64,000 nucleotides of DNA. It comes from Pseudomonadales bacterium. Its GTDB lineage: Bacteria > Pseudomonadota > Gammaproteobacteria > Pseudomonadales > Azotimanducaceae. Of the stretch, positions 16,671 through 25,538 are shown one piece after another. A model generated the notes under the pieces. That model saw only the letters and a program-made list of their open reading frames with translations, did not search any database and was not told where the DNA came from. Position 1 is the first letter of the stretch; each line of letters starts with the position of its first letter. The stretch spans positions 1 to 64,000 of the forward strand of contig JANQPF010000008.1 of the NCBI GenBank assembly GCA_028285415.1. Direction: 5' to 3'. The position numbers were made by a program, and so were the translations under genes.

Positions 16671-17654
16671 ATGCAGAACAGCTTGCCATGGTTGCTGGTG
16701 CTCGCCGTGCTGCTGGCGAGTCCCGCAGCTCACAGTCAGCGCGTCGAGCTTGCCAACGGCGACATCTACGAGGGTGAACTCGCCGATGGCCTGCGTAACG
16801 GCAAAGGCACCTATTTCTGGGTAGACGGGAATCGCTATGAAGGCGATTTCGAAAACGATCGCCTCCACGGAAAGGGTACGTACACGTGGGCGGACGGGCG
16901 GACATACGTCGGCGACTTTGTACGTGATCGGCGCGAAGGCGAGGGCACGCTGCAATGGCTGAACGGCGATCGCTATGTCGGACAGTTCGTCAACAACCAG
17001 ATGCACGGCGAGGGCTTGTTTCGCTGGGCAAATCAGGACACCTACGAGGGCGACTTTGTCGCCGGACAACGCACCGGTAAAGGTGTCTTCAAGTGGTATT
17101 CAGGCGCCGAGTTCAGCGGCGACTTCGTTGCCGGCGTCATGCAGGGACAGGGCCACTACAGCTTCCCGGACGGCCGACAGTTCATCGGTAATTTCCAAGA
17201 CGGCAAGAAGTCCGGCCAGGGCGTATTTCTCTGGCCGAACGGCAACCGCTACGTCGGTGCATTTGTCGACGACCAGCGCGGTGGCGCCGGTGTTTTCTAC
17301 TGGCGTGACGGCACGGTTTACCGGGGTCAGTTTGCGGAAAACAAAATGCACGGCTGGGGCATCAAGCGAGCCCCGGACGGACCCATGGAAGTGCAACGCT
17401 GGGGGCAGGGTGAGCTCAACGAAAGCCTGCCCGTGATACCCAGCGAACGCTGCGCGCTGAATCACCTGAATCAGCGCTGGATGTTCAACAGCGATCAATG
17501 CATCAACGGCCTTGCCCATGGACGCGGCGTTGCCGCAAGTCTGGACGGTCTGATGGTCATTCCCGACGGGCGTTTTGTCCTTGGCAATCTGGTGGCCGGT
17601 GAGGTGCTGGCCCTGCCGACAGACGACGCGGTAGCGACCGTTGAAGGCCGCTGA
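16671..17654 (+). CDS. Secreted MORN-repeat protein
   Basis: 327 residues. A signal peptide (about 1-23, ending AHSQ) is followed by nine consecutive 23-residue MORN repeats of the form (N/D)G-x2-Y-x-G-x-F-x8-GxG-x4-W, from about residue 28 to 240, then a non-repeat tail. MORN repeats make a beta-hairpin ribbon that binds lipid or protein. The signal peptide implies a periplasmic or outer-membrane role. The ATG at 16671 is preferred over a TTG nine bases earlier. The Ser/Thr kinase gene starts 19 bases after its stop and an FHA gene follows, so the three genes look like one unit. Confidence 0.83.
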   Translation: MQNSLPWLLVLAVLLASPAAHSQRVELANGDIYEGELADGLRNGKGTYFWVDGNRYEGDFENDRLHGKGTYTWADGRTYVGDFVRDRREGEGTLQWLNGDRYVGQFVNNQMHGEGLFRWANQDTYEGDFVAGQRTGKGVFKWYSGAEFSGDFVAGVMQGQGHYSFPDGRQFIGNFQDGKKSGQGVFLWPNGNRYVGAFVDDQRGGAGVFYWRDGTVYRGQFAENKMHGWGIKRAPDGPMEVQRWGQGELNESLPVIPSERCALNHLNQRWMFNSDQCINGLAHGRGVAASLDGLMVIPDGRFVLGNLVAGEVLALPTDDAVATVEGR

Positions 17655-17673
17655 ACCGCGCGGACCGATCAGA

Positions 17674-19953
17674 ATGGACATTTCTCTGCCAGGATACACG
17701 CTTCAGGAGCAGATCGGTCACGGTGGCTCCGCCGAGGTTCATCTCGGCGTCGATGACGAAACCGGGCAGCGCGTGGCCATCAAGATCGTTCGCACCAACC
17801 CGGCCACACCTTCCGTGGAGGCGTTGCGATTTCTGCACGGTGCCGAGCTGAACGCCGCCATACATCACAAAAACGTTGCGGAGGTTTTTGCCCACGGCTC
17901 CTGCGCTGCGGGTGCCTATCAGGTTGCCGAATTCCTGCCGGGCGGGGATCTGGCAACCCGGCTGCAGCGAGGCATGCACATCCAGGCCCTGCTCAAGGTC
18001 ATCAAGGACGTCGCGCGCGCGCTCGACCACATTCACGCAGAAGATATCGTGCATCGGGACGTGAAACCCGAGAACGTTCTGTTCCGCGGCAACGGCGCAG
18101 CGGTGCTCACCGATTTCGGCATCGCGGAGTACGTCAGCGAAGCGTCAGACTCGACGATGACAAACAATGGCACGGTCATCGGCACACCGGAATACATGAG
18201 CCCCGAGCAGGCAGCCGGACGCGCCATCGACGGCCGCTCGGACGTCTACAGCCTGGGCGTGGTTTTCTATCGCATGCTCACCGGAGAGCTGCCGTACCGC
18301 GCGGATACTGCCGTCAGCCTGGGCGTCAAGCATCTACAGGATCCTATTCCACGACTGCCTGGTTATCTCTCGATGTTTCAGGGCGTCGTCGACCAGGCAC
18401 TTGCCAAGCGACCGGATCAGCGCTTTGCCAGCGGGGCCGCGTTCGTTGCCGCCCTCGACGCGTTGCGCAACCTCCCGAGCATGCCGGAAGTGACCATCAA
18501 GACGAGGCCAATTTCCACCCAGGAGATTATGGCCGTTGGCGGTGATCTGCTCTCGACCCAGCGCGATCCGGTGCGCGCCGAGCGCCGTTCCGCAAAGCTC
18601 AAAAAGCGTCAACGCGTGCTCTCGACCACGCTCACCCTGGTGATGCTCGGAGGTCTCGGCGGCGCCCTCTACTGGAGCTATGAGCAGGGTTACATCAGCC
18701 AGGAGGTACAGACGCAGCTCCTCAGCCAACTCGGCATTGGCGAAGACCCTGCCGTGAGCAACGCCTGGAGCGAGGCGCAGTCTCTGCGCCAGGATCCCAA
18801 CCAGGGCTTGAGCGCGATTGTCGCAGGCTATCGACGCGTACTTGCGTTGGATCCGGAGCATGCGGGTGCACTCGCGGAGGTTGCCGGCCTTGCCGCGGAC
18901 TGGCGGCAGAATATCAACGAAGCCCTCGTGCAGGGTAATCTGGAGCTGGCAACCACCCGCCTCGAAGAGGCCAACGCAGTTTTCCCCAATGATCTGGAAT
19001 GGGTGCAGCTGAACGTTCGCCTGCAGAACCGCCAGCGTGCTGACCGCATCATGGTCAGCACCGAGGCGCTCCTGACGAGCCACGGCTTGTCCGATCTTCC
19101 CAGCGCCACTGCCGCGATACAGTCGTACCAGGAGGTGCTGCGCCTGGCACCGGAACACGCGGGCGCACGACAGGCGCTGGACGAGCTCGGCAGTCACTAC
19201 GCGCTCCTCGCGGAAAACGCCGCCAGAACCGGTGAGGTGACCGCCGCCATCAACATGCTCGAGCGCGCCACGGCGGCAAACGACGCGCTGCCTCAGCTCG
19301 CCCAGGTCAGAGAGCTGATCTCACAGGCAACCACGGCCCAGGCGGCCATCGACGAGCTGTTGCAACAGGCTCGTCGCTACCGGGCGCTCGATCAGCTGAT
19401 CGTTCCCCCCGGAGAAAACGCAGCCGAGCTCTACCATAGGGTGCTTGCTACCGACCCGGACAACGTCTTCGCAGCGCAGGGTCTCGACGAGGTCACCGCA
19501 CAGGTTACGGCCGGCGCCAACGAGCTTCTTGCGGCCGGCGAGCTGGGCTCCGTAGACATGCTTGTCAATCAAGCCGCGGCGGCGGGCCTGGGCCCCAACG
19601 TCATCAACGACATACGATCCCAGCTGGACGCGCAGACCAGTCGTCTCGAGGACATCACCATCAATCTGCGCATGGCGCAGCAGCTCATGGCGCAGGGTTA
19701 TCTGACGGCGCCGCCGGATAAAAATGCGGTTGCCTATCTACGCGAGGTGCAGCAGCTGGATCCAGGGAACGCCGAAGCGGGCAATCTGCTGCGTCTGTGC
19801 GCAGAGCGGTTAGCCAGCGTCGCAAGAGAAGCGCACGAGTTCGGCTTGCAGGATACGGCGGAGCGATACCTCGACCTGGCGCTGACGATTACTCCCGAAG
19901 TAGAGGAATGGGTAGCGCTGCGGGACAGCTGGGAAACGAGCGAGCGCTCATGA
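17674..19953 (+). CDS. PknB-type membrane Ser/Thr protein kinase with TPR-like sensor region
   Basis: 759 residues. Kinase domain about 8-275: GHGGSAEV P-loop, VAIK (K37), HRDVKPENV catalytic loop, DFG, GTPEYMSPEQ activation segment and DVYSLGVVFY. A juxtamembrane basic stretch (RRSAKLKKRQR) leads to one membrane segment (STTLTLVMLGGLGGALYW, about 312-332), and the remaining 420 residues are helical with TPR-like units such as YRRVLALDPEHAGALAEVAG, placed outside the cytoplasm. The ATG at 17674 has no strong ribosome site, which fits coupling to the MORN gene. Its end overlaps the FHA gene start (ATGA). Phosphothreonine binding by the FHA protein is the likely output. Confidence 0.9.
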   Translation: MDISLPGYTLQEQIGHGGSAEVHLGVDDETGQRVAIKIVRTNPATPSVEALRFLHGAELNAAIHHKNVAEVFAHGSCAAGAYQVAEFLPGGDLATRLQRGMHIQALLKVIKDVARALDHIHAEDIVHRDVKPENVLFRGNGAAVLTDFGIAEYVSEASDSTMTNNGTVIGTPEYMSPEQAAGRAIDGRSDVYSLGVVFYRMLTGELPYRADTAVSLGVKHLQDPIPRLPGYLSMFQGVVDQALAKRPDQRFASGAAFVAALDALRNLPSMPEVTIKTRPISTQEIMAVGGDLLSTQRDPVRAERRSAKLKKRQRVLSTTLTLVMLGGLGGALYWSYEQGYISQEVQTQLLSQLGIGEDPAVSNAWSEAQSLRQDPNQGLSAIVAGYRRVLALDPEHAGALAEVAGLAADWRQNINEALVQGNLELATTRLEEANAVFPNDLEWVQLNVRLQNRQRADRIMVSTEALLTSHGLSDLPSATAAIQSYQEVLRLAPEHAGARQALDELGSHYALLAENAARTGEVTAAINMLERATAANDALPQLAQVRELISQATTAQAAIDELLQQARRYRALDQLIVPPGENAAELYHRVLATDPDNVFAAQGLDEVTAQVTAGANELLAAGELGSVDMLVNQAAAAGLGPNVINDIRSQLDAQTSRLEDITINLRMAQQLMAQGYLTAPPDKNAVAYLREVQQLDPGNAEAGNLLRLCAERLASVAREAHEFGLQDTAERYLDLALTITPEVEEWVALRDSWETSERS

Positions 19954-21071
19954 GCACGGACATCTCCTATCTACTGTACTGGGATGACGACAGCATCCCG
20001 ATCGACGGCAACATGACGCTTGGCAATCATCTGGACAACGACGTTGTCGTGCCGGGAGAAGACGTCTCGGACTACCACGCGCGCATCGATCTGTCAGACC
20101 GCGGCCCGGTGATCATCCCGCTGGGCAACGCAACCATCAGCGTGAACGGACATGAGGCAGCCGTGCCCGTGCAGGTGATGATCGGTGACGTGGTTGGCAT
20201 CGGCCAGGCCACCATGCAGATTGGCATCGAAACCGAAGGCGTTGCCGAAGCCGAAAGCTGGGCCCTTCACGCCGAGAACGGCGACGCCGCATATCCGATC
20301 AGCGGGGAAATTTCGATCGGGCGTGCAGACGACGCCGACATCAGCCTGCGTGACGAGCATATCTCCCGGTTTCACGCGCGCTTCGTGGAAAAACACAGCG
20401 TCGTCTGGGTGCAGGATCTGCATTCGGCGAACGGCACCCGGATCAACGGTACTCCGCTGGTGGGTGGCGCACGGCTTTTCCACGGTGACTTCGTATCGTT
20501 CGACAAACAGCGCTTTCAGCTGATCGGCAAAGGCGGAGAGTTGACGCCGGTCAAAGCGTTTGTCGATCCGCTGCGCGGCACCACCCACCATCCACCCGCC
20601 AAACAGGCCGACACCACAGAATTTGCCGCCGTGAGCGACGAGGAGCTGCGGCCGGTACAGATTCCAGAGCTCAGTGAGACCGGCGCTTTCCTGCTGGGAA
20701 TCTCTGAGTCCGTCGATGGCGAAGTATTCCGCGTGGGTCTCGGCGAATGCCTGCTGGGGCGCGGGGAACAGTGCCATATCGTGCTGGGCGACAACACGGT
20801 CTCGAACGAACACGCGCAGCTGATGGTGCGCCCGGAAGGGGTGACCATCACCAACCTGAATTCCACCAACGGTACCAAGATCAACGGCGTTGACGTCACC
20901 ACCGCCAAGCTCGGCGATGGCGACGTGGTGCGGCTCGGCAAGGTCAGCATGGTCTTCAAGGACATACCCGCCGCAACCATCGACGCCTACCCGCTGCTGA
21001 ACCGGCTGTCAGCCTGGACCCTGGCGGGTATCAGCCTCGGTGCCATTCTGCTCCTTCTGCTCGTTCTTTAG
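19950..21071 (+). CDS. Triple FHA-domain protein with C-terminal membrane anchor
   Basis: 373 residues. Domain 1 (about 15-90) is a worn FHA fold (TLGNHLDNDVVVPGEDVSDYHARI). Domain 2 (about 110-190) is complete (SIGRADDADISLRDEHISRFHARF, LHSANGTRING). Domain 3 (about 255-340) is complete (LLGRGEQCHIVLGDNTVSNEHAQL, LNSTNGTKING). A last hydrophobic segment (WTLAGISLGAILLLLLVL) ends the protein at the membrane. FHA domains bind phosphothreonine. The start overlaps the kinase stop by four bases, so it is almost surely a substrate or reader of that kinase. The Arg, Ser and Asn ligands are visible in domains 2 and 3 but not in domain 1. Confidence 0.9.
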   Translation: MSTDISYLLYWDDDSIPIDGNMTLGNHLDNDVVVPGEDVSDYHARIDLSDRGPVIIPLGNATISVNGHEAAVPVQVMIGDVVGIGQATMQIGIETEGVAEAESWALHAENGDAAYPISGEISIGRADDADISLRDEHISRFHARFVEKHSVVWVQDLHSANGTRINGTPLVGGARLFHGDFVSFDKQRFQLIGKGGELTPVKAFVDPLRGTTHHPPAKQADTTEFAAVSDEELRPVQIPELSETGAFLLGISESVDGEVFRVGLGECLLGRGEQCHIVLGDNTVSNEHAQLMVRPEGVTITNLNSTNGTKINGVDVTTAKLGDGDVVRLGKVSMVFKDIPAATIDAYPLLNRLSAWTLAGISLGAILLLLLVL

Positions 21072-21146
21072 GGAGGCGCCTCGGGAACGTTGCTTTTCCC
21101 CAGACCCGATCCTATATTGCGCAGCGCGATTTGAGGAACTTCGACC

Positions 21147-22049
21147 ATGGCAGTACAAATTCCGTTCTCACGAAAGCTCGATTTCAGCTACGGCACCGCG
21201 GAGCAGATTGCCCCGGGCGTCCGTCGCGTCATCGCTGAGAACCCGAGCCCGTTTACGCTCTACGGCACTGGCACCTACATCCTCGGGACCGGCAGGGTGG
21301 CCGTGATCGATCCCGGTCCGGCGGACGCGGCCCACATTGCAGCCCTCCTCAAAGCCGTTGAAGGCGAAACCATCTCCCATGTGCTCGTCACGCACACCCA
21401 CATGGACCACTCTCCAGGCTGCGCGCTTTTGAGCGAACACACCGACGCCAGAACCTACGCCTACGGCCCGCACGGTGCCGGCAAGCTGGAACAGGGCGTG
21501 CCCGTGGAAGAGGGCGGGGACATGGAATTTGCTCCCGACGAGCTGGTCCGCCACGGTGATGTCCTCGAAGGAGACGACTGGTCCGTCGAATGTGTCTACA
21601 CACCCGGCCACACGTCCAACCACATGTGCTTTGCGCTGCGCGAGCAGAAGGCACTCTTCACCGGGGATCACGTCATGGGATGGTCAACCAGCATCATCTC
21701 CCCGCCGGACGGAGACATGGCCGCATACATGGACAGCCTTGCGCTCCTGCTCGATCGCGACGACGAGGTGTACTGGCCGACTCACGGTCCAGCCATCCGC
21801 GATCCCAAAGCGCTGGTGCGCGCGTTCATTGAGCATCGCCACGAGCGCGAAGCGCAGATTCTCAGCTGCGTCGACGAAGGTATCCACACCATCACGGAGA
21901 TGGTGCCGGTCATGTACAAAGGTACGCCGGAGTTCATGTACCCGGCGGCGGCGCGCAGCGTGCTGGCTGCCATAGAGTATCTGGTCGTTCGTGGTGATCT
22001 GGCGTGTGACGGTGAGGTCAACCTGGACGCAACCTACCGCCGGGCCTGA
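21147..22049 (+). CDS. Metallo-beta-lactamase-fold hydrolase (LACTB2-like)
   Basis: 300 residues. The metal-binding signature THTHMDHSPG gives H83, H85, D87 and H88. A further His is in YTPGHTSNHMC, an Asp in LFTGDHVMGW, and the last His in YWPTHGPAI. The C-terminal 70 residues form a winged-helix-like tail (RHEREAQILSCVDEG, YPAAARSVLAAIEYLVVRGDL), the arrangement of LACTB2 and many bacterial MBL-fold proteins annotated as glyoxalase II-like. Two Zn ions and hydrolysis of a thioester, phosphodiester or RNA are all possible. It ends four bases from the convergent kinase gene. Confidence 0.85.
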   Translation: MAVQIPFSRKLDFSYGTAEQIAPGVRRVIAENPSPFTLYGTGTYILGTGRVAVIDPGPADAAHIAALLKAVEGETISHVLVTHTHMDHSPGCALLSEHTDARTYAYGPHGAGKLEQGVPVEEGGDMEFAPDELVRHGDVLEGDDWSVECVYTPGHTSNHMCFALREQKALFTGDHVMGWSTSIISPPDGDMAAYMDSLALLLDRDDEVYWPTHGPAIRDPKALVRAFIEHRHEREAQILSCVDEGIHTITEMVPVMYKGTPEFMYPAAARSVLAAIEYLVVRGDLACDGEVNLDATYRRA

Positions 22050-22053
22050 CGCC

Positions 22054-24243
22054 TCAACCCGCCGACACCCGCTCTGACACGATGGGTGCGGCGCGCGACT
22101 CCTCAGCAGGTTCTGCCAGCGGCAGCTGCACCATCACCGCAACGCCGGAACCGTCAGCCAGATTCATGGCACGCACGAAGCCACCATGGTGTTCCGCAAT
22201 GATGCGGACGACGTAGAGCCCCAGCCCGAAGTGCAGGCGATTCTGTGCGCCGCGATGGCTCACCATCGAATCGAAGACGGATTTCTCCACCGCCTCCGGC
22301 AGCACCGGCCCGCGGTTCGCCACCGTCAGCTGCAGCTGGTCGCGGAAGCAGTCGAGCTGCACGCGAATGGCGCTGTCCGCACGGTGAAAGTCGATGGCGT
22401 TGTCGATGATCTTATCGAGGAGCTGCTCGATCCTGAAGTCTGACACCATAGCCCAGGCGGGGTTGCCCGGGCCCCGGTATACGAACTCGCAGCGGGGATG
22501 GACGAGCTTACAGTTCGCCACGTAGTTCTCGAGGAGCAGATTGAGATCGACGAGCTCCATCTCTTCCGCTTCCAGGGATTCCTCCAGATTGGCGGCATCT
22601 GCCAGATTCTGCACGATGGAGCCAATCCGGTGCACACCTCGCTTTGCGCTTTCGAGATACTTACTGTCCTCTACGCCCGGGTATTCCTCCTCCAGGTTCT
22701 GCAGTGAAGTGCTCAGCGTGTTGAGCGGGTTGTTGATCTCATGCCTGAGCGTTCGCGGCATGCTCTCGAGGAACGTGTTGTGGCGATGCAGCTTGGAAAG
22801 CATGTTCGACACGCTGCGCGCAAGGTCACCGATCTCGTCACCCGCGGCCATCTCGTTCTGCAGCTCGTTGGTGCGCAGGCGCCCGTACGAGTCGATCGCG
22901 GCGCTGGCCTCGCGGCGCAGATTGCGGATGCGCCACGCCAGCCGGCCTGCAAACGCGAGCAACGCAATGAAGACGGCAAACAGGCTCAACACCGAAACGA
23001 GAATGACCTGTTCGAGCGCAGTGCGTTGAAACGACAAGATGGTATCGATGTTCTGCTCGACGATGACGGTACCGATGATCGCGTCGGCGGAGACAATGGG
23101 GTGCGCGGCCAGGATGATCTCCGTGCTGCCACTACCGCGGCTGCGCATGGCAATCGGTTCACCGGACAGACTGGACGTGATCGCACGGTCCCCGGCCATC
23201 TTGGCCTCAGTCTCACTGCCGCCGAACTCCACGTAGGCTTCGCCCATGACAACCGCGTGTATCCAGGGGCGCACGCGATCGAACAGTTCGCCGACTCTAT
23301 CCAGCCAGGAGACCACCTCAGCCGTTTCGACGGCGCTTGTCACAGCGCCGGTTTCCGCGCGGACCCTGCGTTCGCTGTCGATGACGAGAATACGCGCGCC
23401 GGAATAGCCGAGCCCCTGGATGATGTTGCGCACTTCCCGGGTTCTCAGCACCACCAGGTTGAAACTCTGCTGTCCTGCCGTCGGCAGCGTCTGCGTGGTG
23501 TTGACGACCTCGCGGGTCGCCGCGTCGTCCACGTCCACCCAGGTGAGGCCAAAGTGCCGGGTCGAGCCGAGCAGGGTCAGCGGGATACGGAACTCGAGGT
23601 TGACCGTATCCCCCTCGTGGACAACGCTGCCCTGAATTCGATTGTCCGCCGATCCCGTGGCCGAGAAACGCCAGGACTCGTCCATGGCAAACCCGGTTAC
23701 GGCGCCGCCTTCTTCGAGCACCAGGGCAATCCGGCCGTCCTCGCCGTCAGCCTGAATGAAACTCAGGCGCACCTGGTCTGCGTTGTCGAGCCGCAGAATG
23801 CGCGGATCACGACGGACCAGATCCGCATCGACGATACGCAGTTGCGCATAGAGCTGACCTGCGCGCTCCCCCAGGACCAGCTGAAAGTCGCCATCCTGAG
23901 TGCCCTCGGCAGTGCCGAAGCTCAAACGCTCATCGAGGAGACCTTCGTCCCAGTCGTCCGCCAGACCGTCCATGCGTATGTTGTTGGCCAGCGGGTGGGC
24001 ATACAGCGGTTCGAAGTCTTCGACATCAATCGGCAGATCGTTGAACAGATCTTCGCGTCCATTGAAGAGCGTGGAGATGCCTTTTGCGGAAAGCAGCTGC
24101 GCCTGCGACTGCCCCAGAATCAAGAGCTCCTCCATCTCGACGAGCTGCCGGTAGCTCAACATCGGCACGATGAGCAGCGCCATGCCCAGCAGCGCAAGCT
24201 TGGTGCCGAGCCGCGGTCCGCGAAACCCGCTGAAGAGTCTCAT
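22054..24243 (-). CDS. Sensor histidine kinase resembling the proteobacterial dedicated sortase system kinase (PdsS-like)
   Basis: 729 residues. Membrane segment 1 about 15-30, a large outside region (about 31-410) whose first half looks like a carbohydrate-binding family 9 / DOMON-type beta domain (DGLADDWDE, LYAQLRIVDADL, VNLEFRIPLTLLG), membrane segment 2 about 413-437, a HAMP-like stretch, HisKA with H501 in TLRHEINNPLNTL, and an ATPase domain (IIDNAIDFH, FGLGLYVVRIIAEHHGG). The glycan-binding-like sensor and the regulator next door match the kinase that usually accompanies a one-substrate sortase in marine proteobacteria. No sortase or target gene is in reach here. The signal may be a surface glycan or protein. 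Assigned by recall of the family, not by search. Confidence 0.75.
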   Translation of the reverse strand: MRLFSGFRGPRLGTKLALLGMALLIVPMLSYRQLVEMEELLILGQSQAQLLSAKGISTLFNGREDLFNDLPIDVEDFEPLYAHPLANNIRMDGLADDWDEGLLDERLSFGTAEGTQDGDFQLVLGERAGQLYAQLRIVDADLVRRDPRILRLDNADQVRLSFIQADGEDGRIALVLEEGGAVTGFAMDESWRFSATGSADNRIQGSVVHEGDTVNLEFRIPLTLLGSTRHFGLTWVDVDDAATREVVNTTQTLPTAGQQSFNLVVLRTREVRNIIQGLGYSGARILVIDSERRVRAETGAVTSAVETAEVVSWLDRVGELFDRVRPWIHAVVMGEAYVEFGGSETEAKMAGDRAITSSLSGEPIAMRSRGSGSTEIILAAHPIVSADAIIGTVIVEQNIDTILSFQRTALEQVILVSVLSLFAVFIALLAFAGRLAWRIRNLRREASAAIDSYGRLRTNELQNEMAAGDEIGDLARSVSNMLSKLHRHNTFLESMPRTLRHEINNPLNTLSTSLQNLEEEYPGVEDSKYLESAKRGVHRIGSIVQNLADAANLEESLEAEEMELVDLNLLLENYVANCKLVHPRCEFVYRGPGNPAWAMVSDFRIEQLLDKIIDNAIDFHRADSAIRVQLDCFRDQLQLTVANRGPVLPEAVEKSVFDSMVSHRGAQNRLHFGLGLYVVRIIAEHHGGFVRAMNLADGSGVAVMVQLPLAEPAEESRAAPIVSERVSAG

Positions 24244-24265
24244 AGCCTCGTCACCGCATATCGGC

Positions 24266-25003
24266 TCATTGCTGTGACCACCGGTAGCCGTAGCCGTACT
24301 CGCTCTTGATACAGGCGAAGTCGGAGTCGGTTTTCTCGAATTTCTTGCGGATGTTGCGCATGTGCGTGTTGATGGTGTTGTTTGTGACCAGGCTCTGCAT
24401 GGTCGCGTTCATCAGGGTTTCATAGCTGACCGCGTGACCCGGCATCCGCACGAGCTTTGCAAGCATGCGGAATTCTGTACCGGAGAGGTCGATACGCTCA
24501 CCTTTCCAGGAGGCGAGGAGGGCATCCTGGTCCAGCGTCAGGTCACCAATCTGGCGCGCTGACGGGCTGTCGGCTTCGGGTTCCTGGTCGCGGGCTTCGT
24601 TGATGCGCAGCAGCGACGAGATGCGTTCCGCCAGATAGTCGAGTGAAATCGGCTTCGGCAGGTAATCCCAGGCGCCCAGACGCAAACCCGAGATCTTGTC
24701 GATTTCGTCGATCCGCTCGGTCAGGAAAATGACTGGCAGATTAGGCGCTCGCGCGAGCAGGTCCCGGCACAGCTGAAAGCCCGCATCCACCTCCTCACCC
24801 AGGATGATGTCGAGGATCGCCAGATCCGGCAGGCCTGCATCGAACCCCTCCAACGCCTCTTCGCGGCTGCCATAGGCATGCACCTCGTAGCCTTTTTTGG
24901 TGATCGCGTCGGTGTAATTGGAGCGTTGGTCGGCGTCGTCTTCGACTATGGCGATGATCTTTGCCAAAAGCCTCTCCGGGTCGGGTTTTGCAAACGGGTG
25001 CAT
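24266..25003 (-). CDS. OmpR-type response regulator, partner of the PdsS-like kinase (PdsR-like)
   Basis: 245 residues from the ATG at 25003. Receiver domain with acidic EDD (21-23), phospho-Asp D65 (LAILDIILGEE) and YLPKPIS, then a winged-helix DNA-binding domain (SGTEFRMLAKLVRMPGHAVSYETLM, NTINTHMRNIRKKF, GYGYRW). A TTG at 24967 (LAKIIAIVED) with GGAG six bases ahead is a real alternative start and would give a more normal receiver N-terminus. The kinase gene follows 22 bases later. Three 11-base-period direct repeats just upstream could be its own binding site. Confidence 0.85.
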   Translation of the reverse strand: MHPFAKPDPERLLAKIIAIVEDDADQRSNYTDAITKKGYEVHAYGSREEALEGFDAGLPDLAILDIILGEEVDAGFQLCRDLLARAPNLPVIFLTERIDEIDKISGLRLGAWDYLPKPISLDYLAERISSLLRINEARDQEPEADSPSARQIGDLTLDQDALLASWKGERIDLSGTEFRMLAKLVRMPGHAVSYETLMNATMQSLVTNNTINTHMRNIRKKFEKTDSDFACIKSEYGYGYRWSQQ

Positions 25004-25010
25004 CTTACCT

Positions 25011-25040
25011 GGTTTTGTCCGGGTTTTGCCTCGGTTTGCC
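25011..25040 (-). promoter_or_regulatory. Three direct repeats with 11-base period upstream of the response regulator gene
   Basis: On the plus strand ggttttg starts at 25011 and 25022, and ggtttg at 25033, each exactly 11 bases after the last. OmpR/PhoB-type regulators bind tandem half sites with one-turn spacing, so this is a candidate autoregulatory site for the adjacent regulator. A fourth ggttttg at 24984 is out of phase. It could be chance in a short stretch. Confidence 0.4.
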
Positions 25041-25128
25041 CCACGATTGAGACGTGCTGGCCAAGGTGCTTTCTTTCAGAAAAAGTCGATAAAACTATTA
25101 ATAAACAGTAGTTTATGGACTTTTTATC

Positions 25129-25145
25129 ATGTTATTTGATAACAT
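25129..25145. promoter_or_regulatory. Perfect inverted repeat in the divergent intergenic region, operator candidate
   Basis: ATGTTAT TTG ATAACAT, a 7-base perfect inverted repeat with a 3-base centre, in an AT-rich stretch (about 25080-25160) between the response regulator and the small protein/pnuC genes. The size suits a dimeric repressor. The 286-base gap otherwise holds only the 11-base repeats and a looser inverted pair (aaacta/tagttt near 25095-25115). Confidence 0.4.
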
Positions 25146-25289
25146 TGAATATTGTGCGCCACGTCAAAGCAGGCGTCCCATATTCCTCCATCATTTGTCC
25201 CGCAGACTCAAGAATTACTGCACCAGGCGTGGCGAATGCCACGGTTTAATGACGTCACACGACAAGACGTTTTCTGCACAGGACGTGAT

Positions 25290-25514
25290 ATGCGCGACAA
25301 TACCGACAACAGCGACAACAACCACACCGGCAAGGTTTTTGTGCCTTTCAGCGAAGACCTGCTTGCCACCACCGGCACCCCGCTGGGCGAGCTGGTGCCT
25401 TTTCAACTCGACTATCGCTGCGTGCACCTGCTGGATGGCACGTACGAATTCGAATTCACCACGCCCGCTGAGGGCAGCTTGAAAACCGCACCGCAGATGG
25501 GGCACGCTGCCTGA
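25290..25514 (+). CDS. Small hypothetical protein ahead of pnuC
   Basis: 74 residues from the ATG at 25290, with AGGA seven bases upstream. The first 15 residues are polar and Asn/Asp-rich (MRDNTDNSDNNHTGK), then VFVPFSEDLLATTGTPLGELVPFQLDYRC, then HLLDGTYEFEF. There is no membrane segment. Its stop is 24 bases before pnuC, so they are probably cotranscribed. I do not recognise it. The codon use looks coding, but the small size leaves doubt. Confidence 0.5.
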   Translation: MRDNTDNSDNNHTGKVFVPFSEDLLATTGTPLGELVPFQLDYRCVHLLDGTYEFEFTTPAEGSLKTAPQMGHAA

Positions 25515-25538
25515 TCCGATATCCGCTGCGGAAACCGC

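Noticed and set aside
22741-24309. 522-codon open frame on the plus strand
   Set aside because: Lies wholly opposite the PdsS-like kinase and its regulator; composition of a shadow frame (rich in His, Arg, Gln), no recognisable motif.
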